Position numbers and translations under genes: made by a program. This document shows, piece after piece, positions 8,764-18,442 of a stretch of 52,471 nucleotides of DNA (its first letter is position 1; each line of letters begins with the position of its first letter). The notes beneath the pieces are model-generated. The model saw nothing but the letters and a program-made list of their open reading frames with translations. It ran no database searches and was not told where the DNA came from. Source of the stretch: Candidatus Delongbacteria bacterium (lineage in GTDB: Bacteria; UBA4055); assembly GCA_016937995.1 (NCBI GenBank), contig JAFGVM010000061.1:1-52471 (forward strand). Direction: 5' to 3'.

Positions 8764-9174
8764 TTATCCTATCGATCGTAAGTAATCTTCAAGTATTACC
8801 TGAGCAGCCAGGGCATCTATTCTTTCTTTATTCTTTCCTGTTTTCTGTCCCATTTCGTGAATTATCTGATGGGCTCTTACAGTTGAAAAACTTTCATCGA
8901 AAAGAACTATTTCTAATCCAAGTTCTTTCAACTTCTCTGCAAATTTCTCAACGTGTTCAGTTTTTTTTGTTTTCTGACCATCTAATCCCATAGGGTGACC
9001 AAGAATTATCAATTCCACTTCATTTTCAATGATAATTTTTTTAAGTTCTTTTATAATATTATCATCACCCATATTCTTTATTGTTTTGAAAGGTGATGAA
9101 ATTATCTGCATAGGGTCAGTCATAGCTAAACCTATACGAACTTCACCGTGATCTATTGAAAGTATTCTGGACAT
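8764..9174 (-). CDS. ruvX: YqgF/RuvX-type putative Holliday junction resolvase / pre-16S rRNA nuclease
   Basis: RNase H-like nuclease; family members mature the 16S rRNA 5' end or cut Holliday junctions. The 136-residue length is normal. Acidic catalytic residues lie in ILSIDHGEVRIGLA (Asp8), the FDESFSTVRAH segment (Glu) and IDALAAQVILEDYL (Asp). The ILGHPMGLDGQ segment is also typical. A possible promoter on the minus strand (TTGTAA, 17 bases, TATATT; -35 at 9228-9233) lies 50-odd bases upstream. The GT8 gene follows after a repeat-filled gap. Confidence 0.9.
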   Translation of the reverse strand: MSRILSIDHGEVRIGLAMTDPMQIISSPFKTIKNMGDDNIIKELKKIIIENEVELIILGHPMGLDGQKTKKTEHVEKFAEKLKELGLEIVLFDESFSTVRAHQIIHEMGQKTGKNKERIDALAAQVILEDYLRSIG

Positions 9175-9230
9175 TTTGTTTTCTAAGTTTATTAATACAA
9201 GCGGAATATATTAAAAAAAGACATTTTTTA

Positions 9231-9321
9231 CAACATCCAATATTCAACAAGGAATGTTCAATATCCAAGGGGTTGTGTCAACTACACCCGAAAAAGACGC
9301 GATAAATCGCATCTGTACGGA
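9231..9321. repeat. Stacked dispersed repeats (families C and D)
   Basis: A family C unit (ATCCAATATTCAACAAGGAA) is followed by a G-rich unit and then a family D hairpin, AGACGCGAT/ATCGCATCT (9295-9303 with 9306-9314, one G-T pair). It lies between the divergent ruvX and secreted-protein genes. The same CGCATCTRTAC end recurs just after the next gene (11533-11543). Confidence 0.55.
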
Positions 9322-9341
9322 AAGTATACGATTTATTTTTG

Positions 9342-9370
9342 TTGATTAATTCAAGAATTATTGCTACTTT
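9342..9370 (+). promoter_or_regulatory. Sigma-70-like promoter for the secreted protein at 9429
   Basis: TTGATT (9342-9347), a 17-base spacer and TACTTT (9365-9370), placed about 60 bases before the start codon. It is a match by eye only. Confidence 0.35.
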
Positions 9371-9428
9371 AGAAGTGAGTTATTATATAAAAAAGATTTT
9401 TTATTCTACAAATATTTCGGAGGCTAGC

Positions 9429-11531
9429 ATGAAAAAGACATTGTTTATTCTTGTTTTAATCTTTATTGTATTGCTACATTCACAAAAGAAAATACTCATA
9501 GATAATATTCATGGAGCTGATTTTATTGGAGATGTCGGGAATGAGAATAGTGTAATAGATTTTTACAGTGTATTCCCTGATGATGATCTAACTATTCTAA
9601 CACCTGACAGTTTACCTTTTGACAACATTTTGATTGAAGAGACAATTTCTAGTATTTCAGAGAAAACTTACATAGTTGATCTGCCTGACGGATATTATCC
9701 TGAAACACCTCACTGCCTTTATGTTTATGCAAAATGTTCATCAGAAGATTTTTGGACAAGAGCAAAGGGTATTGTGAGAAATCCAGCCAGTGATATTGTC
9801 GCAGAATTGTTTGAAGGTTCAGGTCATGTTGATGTTGCGTGTGGTCTAGGATGGTTAGTTGAACTTGAATTAGATTCCCTACTTTCTTATGACATAAAAA
9901 TTGGTTACGGTAAATTGTTGTTTGATTCACAAGGTGTTTTAGGTAAATACGACCTAATTGATTATGATATTGTAATAAGAATTAAAGATAATTGTTATTA
10001 CGCTATTGAAGGCAATCCTCCATTATACGAAAACTATGATCTGATAGCGATTGGAAATGCTTTATCAAATGGACTCTCATTTATCAATACTGACCATTAT
10101 TCAGCCTCTATGGCAGACAAACCATTCATTCATTTTTATTCTAATGAAGATACCCAAATTGATATAAATATTGAATTCCCCGGTAATTATACATTACTAT
10201 CTTCAAACCCCCAATTAATCATGAATAAGAGTGAACAGGTAATAAATTCGCTGTGGAAAGATCATAAATTAAATGAAAAAAGTGACAATGAAATAATTTA
10301 CGAAGGGAGTTTTAAAAATAAACTCAATTTTATAGACTTTGAATTTTTTGGAGATCAAGTTACTGTTAAAAATAGATTGAATAATAATATTGACGACCTT
10401 TTTATTTTAAAATATGAATCTGAAAACCAATATAGATTTATGAATATCAGTGAAATGCAACCATTTGCTACTGAAGAGATCTCGGAATGGGAGTATCTCA
10501 ATACAGATCAGGTTCTGAAAAGAATTAAACAAATTTTTTACGAAAGAGGGATAAAAGAAGGGTTATTAAATGAAGAGATCGATCATTTAGTGAATGATTT
10601 TCACTGGATTGAAAGTTTGCTTTACCGGGCAAGAATAAATAAAGATGAATATTTCGGATTCTACCATTTTGGAAAAGAAGTTTATGATAAATTAATTGGT
10701 TTTAAAAGTAATCCGTACCCAGAAGAACTTAATAGGACTATGTGGGTTATGCTTTCATTTATCAAAGATAGAGATTCTGAACCTATTATCACTTTAGACA
10801 GAGAAGCTACAAAAAATCGAATAAAAGCAGGATTGAAAGTTAATGAATATGGAATTGTTGATGAATATTATACGAATAGCTATTTTACAAGTGAGAATGA
10901 TCTTTTCGGTATAGATATTTATACATATGCATATTATTGGTATACTGATTATCTGTACTTTTATAACAATCCAATTGCATTACAGATTGCACATGAACAA
11001 ACATACAATTACTCACTTCAAGGTTTCTACCATTATAATTATCCTGATTATCAAAATTCAGGAATATTATACCGTGATGGGTATGAAGAATATCCTGTAG
11101 TTTATGGCAAAATTATAAATGATAATGGGCAATTAGTTGTTATTGGCACATCATATTTCTTTAAGAGTGGAAATACTCTTGGGAACGCTTTCTTGAATAA
11201 TATAATTACAGAGCTTGTTGACAACAGGATTCTTACAGGGATAGACAATGAACGATTAATAATTGACAATTATGAACTGCACCAAAACTACCCGAATCCA
11301 TTTAATCCTGAGACTACGATCAGTTATTCTCTGCAAAATAATGCTCAAGTGAGTTTGAAAGTATTTAACATTGCAGGTAAGGAAGTTTGTAATTTAGTAG
11401 ACCAGAAGCAGAATAAAGGTTTGCATAAAGTAAATTTTAATGGTTCAGAACTTACAAGTGGAATGTATTTATATAGATTAAGTATTGATGGAAAAGTGGT
11501 ACAAAGTAGAAAAATGATGTTACTGAAATAA
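9429..11531 (+). CDS. Secreted protein with T9SS-type C-terminal sorting domain
   Basis: A 700-residue exported protein of unknown activity. The ATG at 9429 is chosen because GGAGG precedes it and a signal peptide begins there (MKKTLFILVLIFIVLLHSQ); the frame runs 90 bases further upstream without such support. The last 85 residues form a type A sorting domain: NYPNPFNPETTISYSL, VSLKVFNIAGKEV, SGMYLYRLSIDGK, SRKMMLLK. In Bacteroidota this sends proteins through the T9SS and is removed on attachment at the surface. The middle is rich in Tyr, Asn and Asp, and no catalytic signature was recognised. It is a single gene closed by a terminator (11557-11582). Of the proteins here only this one clearly carries the sorting domain, which fits the PorX-like regulator at 21177. 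Confidence 0.8.
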   Translation: MKKTLFILVLIFIVLLHSQKKILIDNIHGADFIGDVGNENSVIDFYSVFPDDDLTILTPDSLPFDNILIEETISSISEKTYIVDLPDGYYPETPHCLYVYAKCSSEDFWTRAKGIVRNPASDIVAELFEGSGHVDVACGLGWLVELELDSLLSYDIKIGYGKLLFDSQGVLGKYDLIDYDIVIRIKDNCYYAIEGNPPLYENYDLIAIGNALSNGLSFINTDHYSASMADKPFIHFYSNEDTQIDINIEFPGNYTLLSSNPQLIMNKSEQVINSLWKDHKLNEKSDNEIIYEGSFKNKLNFIDFEFFGDQVTVKNRLNNNIDDLFILKYESENQYRFMNISEMQPFATEEISEWEYLNTDQVLKRIKQIFYERGIKEGLLNEEIDHLVNDFHWIESLLYRARINKDEYFGFYHFGKEVYDKLIGFKSNPYPEELNRTMWVMLSFIKDRDSEPIITLDREATKNRIKAGLKVNEYGIVDEYYTNSYFTSENDLFGIDIYTYAYYWYTDYLYFYNNPIALQIAHEQTYNYSLQGFYHYNYPDYQNSGILYRDGYEEYPVVYGKIINDNGQLVVIGTSYFFKSGNTLGNAFLNNIITELVDNRILTGIDNERLIIDNYELHQNYPNPFNPETTISYSLQNNAQVSLKVFNIAGKEVCNLVDQKQNKGLHKVNFNGSELTSGMYLYRLSIDGKVVQSRKMMLLK

Positions 11532-11556
11532 ATCGCATCTATACCTGAAGGATTTA

Positions 11557-11582
11557 GGCGGTCAGATGACCGTCTTTTTTTA
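11557..11582 (+). terminator. Intrinsic terminator
   Basis: Stem GGCGGTC (11557-11563) / GACCGTC (11568-11574) with one G-T pair, loop AGAT, then eight T. It closes the transcript of the secreted protein gene. Confidence 0.8.
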
Positions 11583-11673
11583 TTGTTTTACAATTGATTA
11601 TAGTCTTATAAATTCTTATTAATGTGTAAGTAATATAAAAGAAGCAAAAAGATATTTTAACCGGAGACATTTG

Positions 11674-14364
11674 ATGTCAAAGAAACTTTTTCTAATAGAT
11701 GGATATGCATTGATATACAGAGCATTCTTTGCATTCGGAACAAAACCGTTAATTACAAAAGAAGGATTCAATGTTAGTGCATTATATGGTTTTTTCAACT
11801 CGCTTTTCACATTAATAGAAAAAGAAGATCCTGAATATATGGCGATAGTACTTGATACAAAAGCGCCAACATTCAGGCATAAAATATATCCTCAGTACAA
11901 GGCTACCAGAGAAAAAATGCCGGAAGAATTAAGTAATCAGATCCCTCTTCTCTATGAAATAATTGAAGCAACAAATATCACTACTATTTTCAAAGATGGT
12001 TTTGAGGCGGATGATCTGATAGGTGTAATAGCAAAACAGGCATCAGAGGAAGGATTTGAAACTTACATTTATTCTTCGGATAAAGACCTTGCCCAATTAG
12101 TGACTGAGAATGTGTTCCTCTATGACCCAAAAGAAATATCTGTTCTGGACCGCGAAGGAATTAAAAAGAAATTCGAACTTTATCCTGAACAGATAATAGA
12201 TTTTTTATCTCTGATGGGAGATAACTCCGATAATATTCCCGGTGTTCCAAAGATAGGGAAGAAGACCGCGATAAAACTGCTACTGGAATTTGGGACTTTG
12301 GAAAATATTTACGAAAATCTGGATAATATCAAAGGCAATGCAATAAGAGAATCGCTGGAGAATAATAGACATTTAGCAGATCTGTCTAAGAAACTTGTAA
12401 CAATAGACACGACCATAGAAATTGATATTGATATTGAAGATACTCATGTAAAGACTCACGATTATGAAAAATTATCCGATTACTTTTTCAAGCTAAATAT
12501 GAAAAAACTTCTGAGATATCTCGAAGAATACAAGGGAGTTGAAACTAAACTGGAAAAAGTTCTAGAATATGATCCTGAAGTTCAGAAATATACTGAGATA
12601 AAAAGCAAAGAAGAGATAGAAGAATTGATAAAAGAGGTAAAAACTAAAAAAAAGTTATCAGTTTTTGCTGAACTGACAGGAAATAATCCATTGGATTTCA
12701 GAATAAAAGGACTGGCAATCTCTACAAAAGAAAATGAAGTGTCATATATAAAAAGTATAGAAAATACCAATAATGAAAGTCAATTAAGCTTATTTCAAGA
12801 AAAAGTAGACAGCATTGAAGATACTCTGTTACTGCTGAAACCTCTTTTCGAGAATCAGAATATTAAATTTATAGGCTATAATTTAAAACCGATGATCCAT
12901 GCTTTGTATAATCACGGTATATCATTTGACGGAAAGATATTTGATCTTCTAATAGCGGACTATATAATGTACTCATCGAACTTCAATCATAGTTTATCTG
13001 CAAGAATATATAAGCTTTTGAACTATAAGATGATCGACCCTAGATCAGATTCTTACAGTGAAGATATCAAAAGTTGTGAAAGAGCTGAGCTGTTGTTCAG
13101 GCTATACTTCAGATCAAAAGAAAAATTTGTCATTGAAAAGGAATTACACTCGGTTTTCGCAGATATAGAAATACCATTAGTTCCAGTTTTAATAGAAGCT
13201 GAGAGAAATGGAATAATCGTTGACCGTGACTATCTGCAGAACATGTCCAATGAGATCAAAGAAGAAACAAAAAAGATAGAGGTCGGTATTTATGAACTAT
13301 CAGGAGAGAAATTCAACATTGATTCTCCAAAGCAGTTAAGTGAAGTTCTTTTTGAAAAATTAAACTTCAAGCATGGCAGGAAAGGAAAAAGTGGAACCTA
13401 TTCCACTGATCAAAGTGTTCTCTCAAAGCTTGCCTCAGAGGGAAATGTAATCGCAGAACATTTATTGAAATACAGAGAGCTGACAAAGTTAAATAACACT
13501 TATGCTGAGGGATTGTTAAAATATATCAACGATAGTACAGGCAGGATACACACTTCATATTTACAATACGTTGTATCTACAGGAAGATTATCCTCGGTGA
13601 ATCCTAATCTTCAGAATATTCCGATCAAGAATGAAGAAGGTGAAAAGATCAGAAAAGCATTCAAGTGTAAAAAAGGATATAAATTGCTGGCAGCCGATTA
13701 TTCACAAATAGAGTTACGTATACTTGCCCATTTCTGCGGAGATGAAAATTTGATCGAAGCTTTCAATAATAACATTGATATTCACACTGCTACAGCGTCA
13801 AAGTTATTTAATGTGCCTTTAGAAGATGTTGATAAAGAGTTAAGATCAAAAGCAAAGACAGCAAATTTCGCTGTACTTTACGGTAAATCGAAATTCGGTC
13901 TCAGTGAGGACATGAATATAAGCTATGAAGAAGCTTCTGAGTTCATTGATAATTATTTTTCTCAGTTCATAAAGATAAAAGAATACATCGACGATACTAT
14001 CGTATATCTTAAGCAGAACGGTTATGTTAAAACACTTTTCGGACGGAAAAGAGAATTCCCGGAAGCCAGATCTTCAGATAAAAATGTTCTTAATGCTGCG
14101 AATAGAGCTGCAGTGAACGCTCCTATTCAGGGTACCTCAGCAGATATAATCAAGATAGCAATGATAGAAATTCATAAAAAGATCGCAAAATTTAGTGCCA
14201 GGATGTTACTGCAGGTCCATGATGAATTAATATTTGAAGTTAAAGAAGAAGAGATCGAGTCATTTTCATTGTTCGTGAAGGATATCATGGAAAATGTTAC
14301 CAAACTTCGTGTACCGTTAACTGTCAACATTGGAGTGGGAGATAATTGGCTCGAAGCACATTAG
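11674..14364 (+). CDS. polA: DNA polymerase I
   Basis: Repair and Okazaki-fragment polymerase with a 5' nuclease domain (about 1-290: LFLIDGYALIYRAFFAF, GFEADDLIG, GDNSDNIPGVPKIGKKTA), a central 3'-5' exonuclease-like domain, and the polymerase (motif A AADYSQIELR with Asp675; motif B RSKAKTANFAVLYG; motif C LLQVHDELIF with His849-Asp850). The exonuclease residues are lost: the expected DxE reads FAELTG, the exo II Asp falls on GYNLKPMIH, and the exo III YxxxD is replaced around SCERAELLF. Proofreading is therefore unlikely, as in Thermus and Bacillus Pol I. The ATG at 11674 is taken rather than a TTG just before it, with CCGGAGA upstream. Length (896 residues) is normal. Confidence 0.95.
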   Translation: MSKKLFLIDGYALIYRAFFAFGTKPLITKEGFNVSALYGFFNSLFTLIEKEDPEYMAIVLDTKAPTFRHKIYPQYKATREKMPEELSNQIPLLYEIIEATNITTIFKDGFEADDLIGVIAKQASEEGFETYIYSSDKDLAQLVTENVFLYDPKEISVLDREGIKKKFELYPEQIIDFLSLMGDNSDNIPGVPKIGKKTAIKLLLEFGTLENIYENLDNIKGNAIRESLENNRHLADLSKKLVTIDTTIEIDIDIEDTHVKTHDYEKLSDYFFKLNMKKLLRYLEEYKGVETKLEKVLEYDPEVQKYTEIKSKEEIEELIKEVKTKKKLSVFAELTGNNPLDFRIKGLAISTKENEVSYIKSIENTNNESQLSLFQEKVDSIEDTLLLLKPLFENQNIKFIGYNLKPMIHALYNHGISFDGKIFDLLIADYIMYSSNFNHSLSARIYKLLNYKMIDPRSDSYSEDIKSCERAELLFRLYFRSKEKFVIEKELHSVFADIEIPLVPVLIEAERNGIIVDRDYLQNMSNEIKEETKKIEVGIYELSGEKFNIDSPKQLSEVLFEKLNFKHGRKGKSGTYSTDQSVLSKLASEGNVIAEHLLKYRELTKLNNTYAEGLLKYINDSTGRIHTSYLQYVVSTGRLSSVNPNLQNIPIKNEEGEKIRKAFKCKKGYKLLAADYSQIELRILAHFCGDENLIEAFNNNIDIHTATASKLFNVPLEDVDKELRSKAKTANFAVLYGKSKFGLSEDMNISYEEASEFIDNYFSQFIKIKEYIDDTIVYLKQNGYVKTLFGRKREFPEARSSDKNVLNAANRAAVNAPIQGTSADIIKIAMIEIHKKIAKFSARMLLQVHDELIFEVKEEEIESFSLFVKDIMENVTKLRVPLTVNIGVGDNWLEAH

Positions 14365-14365
14365 A

Positions 14366-14455
14366 ATATCCAATGATGAAGATCAATTCCGTAAAGACGT
14401 GATTTATCACGTCTCTATTTATGCCTCGATTCCCGTGTCTAGCACGAGAATGACT
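14366..14455. repeat. Stacked dispersed repeats (C, D and E)
   Basis: Between polA and the cyclase gene: a family C-like piece (AATATCCAATGATGAAG), a family D hairpin AGACGTGA/TCACGTCT (14395-14402 with 14407-14414) and a family E unit (ATTCCCGTGTCTAGCACGAG, AATGAC). The stack ends shortly before the ribosome binding site of the next gene. Confidence 0.6.
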
Positions 14456-14478
14456 AAAAGAAATACAAGGACGAAATT

Positions 14479-17400
14479 ATGTTATCAAAATACTTACCGG
14501 CACATTTTACTGAGATCTATAGTGAGATCAGGAAAAAAAAATTCGTAAGGAAGAACGGTAGTGTAATGTTCGCAGACATTTCAGGTTTTACTAATATGAG
14601 TGAAAAACTTACTTCAAAAGGTAAGGAAGGTAGCGAAGAAATCTCAAGGATCATCAATGAAGTTTTTGAGAAACTGATCACAATTGTCAGTTCATCTGGA
14701 GGATCGGTATATAAATTCGGTGGTGATGCGATAACTGTATTTTTTCCGGATAGTATTGAGAAGAAAATTGTATTAGATACTGCTATAGAAATGCAGAAAT
14801 CTATAGATGAATTTTCAAATATCAAAACAATAGCAGGTATTTTTTCTTTAAAAATGAAAATAGGTCTGGCTTATGGCAGTTCTCTGATCGGTCAACTCGG
14901 AAAGGAGAGTAAAGGATATTTTCTAGTAGGAGGAACACTTGACACTGCCTGTGATTGCGAGCACAGTGCGATCCAGGGTGATATTGTTGTCACCAAAGAA
15001 TTCTTCGGTATTTTAGAAAAAAGCAATTACGAGAAAGTTAAGAAATTTTACAAAGTGAATTATAACTTAAAAACTTCTACGGGGATAAAACTTAAAAAAA
15101 TAAAAAGAACACAGGCAAAATGGCACAATGAATTTATCCATGAAGTGTTAGTTAATAGAGAAATGTCAGGTGGTGGTACCAAGTCCGGAGAATTGAGGAA
15201 TTGTACAGTGGTATTCCTCAATTTCACAGGTGTAGAATATGGAAATAAATTCAACTATGATTCACTTAACAGTTTTTATACTTTAGCGGTATCCACAGTA
15301 GGCAAATATAATGGTTTTATAAATAAGATCGACATGGGGGATAAAGGAAATAAGCTGATAATCCTGTTTGGCGCTCCGGTCTCAACCGAGAAGAACGAGG
15401 AATATGCCTTAAGAGCTATGGAAGAACTAAGAAATCTATGCCCAGAAGAGATAGATGTTAGGATCGGAATTAATGCCGGAAATATATATTTCGGTGTCAT
15501 CGGAGCTTCTCATAGAAGAGAGTTCACTGTTATGGGGAATGCTGTTAACTTAAGTGCCAGACTAATGGCTTCCGCTGATAAAAACGAGATAATAATTTCA
15601 TCACCGATTTGCAAGAAAGTTCCTGAGATTGAAATAGAGAATACAAGAAAACTTAAACTAAAAGGTGTGAAAGAATTATTTGAAGTATCATCTTTTAATC
15701 GTATTTTGGAAACGAGGAAGAGTAAAAGATTTAAATTGATCGGCAGAGAAAAGGAACAGAAGCAGTATAATGATGTTATTGACAAAGGAAAAGCTTTCCT
15801 GATCAATATCAAAGCAGAAGCAGGATTAGGTAAGTCAGTTCTTGTAAATAAATTTTTTGAAGATAGAATAAAGAAATGTAAATGTTATCTTGTCAACTGC
15901 CTAAGTTATACAAAAAATAATTCATTTTATGTAGTTAAAGAATTTATCTCAATATTCTCAGGAATTAAAATATTTGATGATCAAAATACAAAATTGTTAA
16001 AATTAAAGTTGCTGTTAAAAAAAATTGGAGAAGAAGAGATTACTGACCTATATGCTTCTTTTCTTTCCTGGAAAGATTTTGAGGGAAATAGAGCTGATCC
16101 GGGATTAAAAGATTTTTTTAAGGATGTCACAACAACAATTTTCTATAAACTTATTAATGACGAAAAAGTATCACTTTTTGTCGAAGATACTCACTGGATG
16201 GATTCCGCATCAGTTGATTTTTTTAAGACGCTTTTAAGTATATTTGATAAAAAGGTTAATGCTGGACAGCTTCATTTTGTTTTCAGACCTGATAGTCAGA
16301 TGGTGCAGTTTGAGGAAAATGAAAATGCATTCACAATAAATTTGGACAATCTTGAATATAATGACGGGAAGGAATTTCTTTTACAAAAGTTTAATTTAGC
16401 ATCTATATCTAAAAGAATTTATGATCAGATATATTTGAAGACAAAGGGGAATCCTTTTTTTATTGAGGAAATAATGCTTTCTCTGAAAAATGACGGTAAC
16501 TTTATTGAAATTTCAGAGAGGTCTGATGAAGTAAAGATCAAAGACATGTATATGTCTGAAAGAGACAGAGAATTAGCTATTCTTGAAAAACAGGATGTTA
16601 AGTATAAGCTTAAACCTTCGGTAAAATCAATAAATATACCTGATAACGTAAATGATATGGTACTTGCAAGAATCGACAAACTTGATGAGAATAGCAAGAC
16701 TATCTTAAAGATATCATCAGTGATCGGAAGAGTATTTCAATTTGATATATTAAAGCAATTGCAAAATCTTAAGGAAATAGCAGAGAAACTTAATATCAAA
16801 GACAGTCTATTTGATCTTACTAAATTCGATCTAACACTTTTTGAGGAGACAAGTGAGAATGAATATCTCTTCAAACATGCAATTACACAAGAAGTTGCCT
16901 ACGAAACGCTGTTATTTTCGATGAGAAGAAAATTCCATTCAAGTATTGCAAAGCTTTACGAAGAGAATTATAAAGGGAATATAGCTGATGCTTACGAACT
17001 TTTAGCTTATCATTACAAACATACAAACGATAAAGATAAAGCAAAATACTATCTGTTAAAGTCAGCAGTCTCAGCTAAAAATAAATTTTCTTACAAAGAA
17101 GCATTTGGTTATTTAAAAGAATACAGAAAGTATAAAATGACTCAAGAAGATAAAGCAGAGAGTTATTTTTACGATATAGAGATGTACACCTTATTGGAGA
17201 AAAATAAAAAAGGAATGCAAATATGTGACAAATTAATACAAAAATTTCAAGAAGGAACTGTATATAATCAAAAAGCCAAAATAAAGAGGATAAATCTTTT
17301 AAGAAAAAATGCAGAATATGAAAATGGGATCAAAGAATATGAAAAATTAGGATATTTTTTAAATCCAGATCTTGAGATAGAAGCAACAATTGAAAATCTG

Positions 17401-18381
17401 CTTTGCAAAATTTGGCAACGAAAAAATGAAAATTTGGATAAGTATATTTTAAAGCTCGATAAAATGATCCAAAAGTCCGAAATAGAACGATTTAGAGTTA
17501 ATTTACTTGAAGTGAAAGGTTTAAGCTTATTTTATTCTAGAGAATTTAATAAGGCTATAAAATTGTATAAATCATTGGTGAAGATAACAGATAATTTGAA
17601 ATTATATAATGAAAAATTTATGGCTTTACAAAATATCGCATCTTCTTATGGTCAATTAGGGAATCTTGAAAAAGCTTCCGAATATTATGAAAAAGTATTT
17701 TTGGAAGCTAAGAAAATTCACAATTTCAGACTTATTATGCGAGCAACTGACGGACTTGCTAAAATCTGTTATGTTAAAGGTGATTTTAAAAATGCAGAGA
17801 AATACATTAATGATGGCATTAAACTTACAGATCGAACAGGTAAAATTAAAATTAAAGAATTATTGCTTGAAAGTCTCAGCAATATTAGACTTGCACAAGG
17901 AAGATATGACAATGTTTTAAAAATCTGTGAAGAAAGAGAAGAACTTGCTCGAAAATTCAGTGATGATACTAGACTGGCAATAATATGGGATATTAAAGGT
18001 GATACGATCTATAAAAAAGGTCAGTTTAAGAAAGCTTTAAAGATATATAAGGATAATTTAGCTTTTTCAAAAAAGATCAACTATGCTGTAGGAATAGGAC
18101 ATTCATACGGAAATATAGCTAATTGTTATGCTGAATTAGGGAATATTGATGAGAGTATTGATTATTATAAGAAACAGATCGAATACTCTAAAGAGCATAA
18201 TGATATTTTCTCTGAAGGTAAAGCCATGTTCAATCTGGCGTATACATATTACGAGGACCTTAAAGATATTGTGGTTGCAAGAGAGGCTTTTCAAATTGCA
18301 AGGGACATTTTTGAAAAAATCGGGTTTAAATCAGGTTTGGACCAGGCAATTGAAATGCTTAATACAATTGATAAGGAATAA
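14479..18381 (+). CDS. Tandem class III adenylyl cyclase with AAA ATPase and TPR domains (soluble-AC-like)
   Basis: A 1300-residue predicted cAMP-making sensor. Domain C1 (about 22-200) keeps both metal-binding Asp (Asp33 in FADISGFT, Asp83 in FGGDAI) but lacks the transition-state pair. Domain C2 (about 235-400) lacks the first metal Asp (Asn248 in FLNFTG) but has the complementary residues: Lys289 (GDKGN) and Thr350 (FTVMG), which suggest ATP, plus Asn357 and Arg361 (VNLSAR). C1 and C2 should thus form one catalytic site, as in mammalian soluble adenylyl cyclase. Next come a STAND/AAA ATPase (Walker A AEAGLGKS at 446-453, Walker B LFVEDTHWMD) and a long helical TPR-rich C terminus (about 850-1290). 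There is no signal peptide or membrane span, so it is cytosolic. AAGGACG precedes the ATG. The porX operon follows. Confidence 0.85.
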   Translation: MLSKYLPAHFTEIYSEIRKKKFVRKNGSVMFADISGFTNMSEKLTSKGKEGSEEISRIINEVFEKLITIVSSSGGSVYKFGGDAITVFFPDSIEKKIVLDTAIEMQKSIDEFSNIKTIAGIFSLKMKIGLAYGSSLIGQLGKESKGYFLVGGTLDTACDCEHSAIQGDIVVTKEFFGILEKSNYEKVKKFYKVNYNLKTSTGIKLKKIKRTQAKWHNEFIHEVLVNREMSGGGTKSGELRNCTVVFLNFTGVEYGNKFNYDSLNSFYTLAVSTVGKYNGFINKIDMGDKGNKLIILFGAPVSTEKNEEYALRAMEELRNLCPEEIDVRIGINAGNIYFGVIGASHRREFTVMGNAVNLSARLMASADKNEIIISSPICKKVPEIEIENTRKLKLKGVKELFEVSSFNRILETRKSKRFKLIGREKEQKQYNDVIDKGKAFLINIKAEAGLGKSVLVNKFFEDRIKKCKCYLVNCLSYTKNNSFYVVKEFISIFSGIKIFDDQNTKLLKLKLLLKKIGEEEITDLYASFLSWKDFEGNRADPGLKDFFKDVTTTIFYKLINDEKVSLFVEDTHWMDSASVDFFKTLLSIFDKKVNAGQLHFVFRPDSQMVQFEENENAFTINLDNLEYNDGKEFLLQKFNLASISKRIYDQIYLKTKGNPFFIEEIMLSLKNDGNFIEISERSDEVKIKDMYMSERDRELAILEKQDVKYKLKPSVKSINIPDNVNDMVLARIDKLDENSKTILKISSVIGRVFQFDILKQLQNLKEIAEKLNIKDSLFDLTKFDLTLFEETSENEYLFKHAITQEVAYETLLFSMRRKFHSSIAKLYEENYKGNIADAYELLAYHYKHTNDKDKAKYYLLKSAVSAKNKFSYKEAFGYLKEYRKYKMTQEDKAESYFYDIEMYTLLEKNKKGMQICDKLIQKFQEGTVYNQKAKIKRINLLRKNAEYENGIKEYEKLGYFLNPDLEIEATIENLLCKIWQRKNENLDKYILKLDKMIQKSEIERFRVNLLEVKGLSLFYSREFNKAIKLYKSLVKITDNLKLYNEKFMALQNIASSYGQLGNLEKASEYYEKVFLEAKKIHNFRLIMRATDGLAKICYVKGDFKNAEKYINDGIKLTDRTGKIKIKELLLESLSNIRLAQGRYDNVLKICEEREELARKFSDDTRLAIIWDIKGDTIYKKGQFKKALKIYKDNLAFSKKINYAVGIGHSYGNIANCYAELGNIDESIDYYKKQIEYSKEHNDIFSEGKAMFNLAYTYYEDLKDIVVAREAFQIARDIFEKIGFKSGLDQAIEMLNTIDKE

Positions 18382-18442
18382 TTGATTACGCTGATCATAA
18401 TTTTCTTACAATGGATTCTTGTTATAAAAATAAATAGAACTT

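Noticed and set aside
11671-11673. TTG as start of polA
   Set aside because: The ATG immediately after it is the better start with a properly spaced CCGGAGA.
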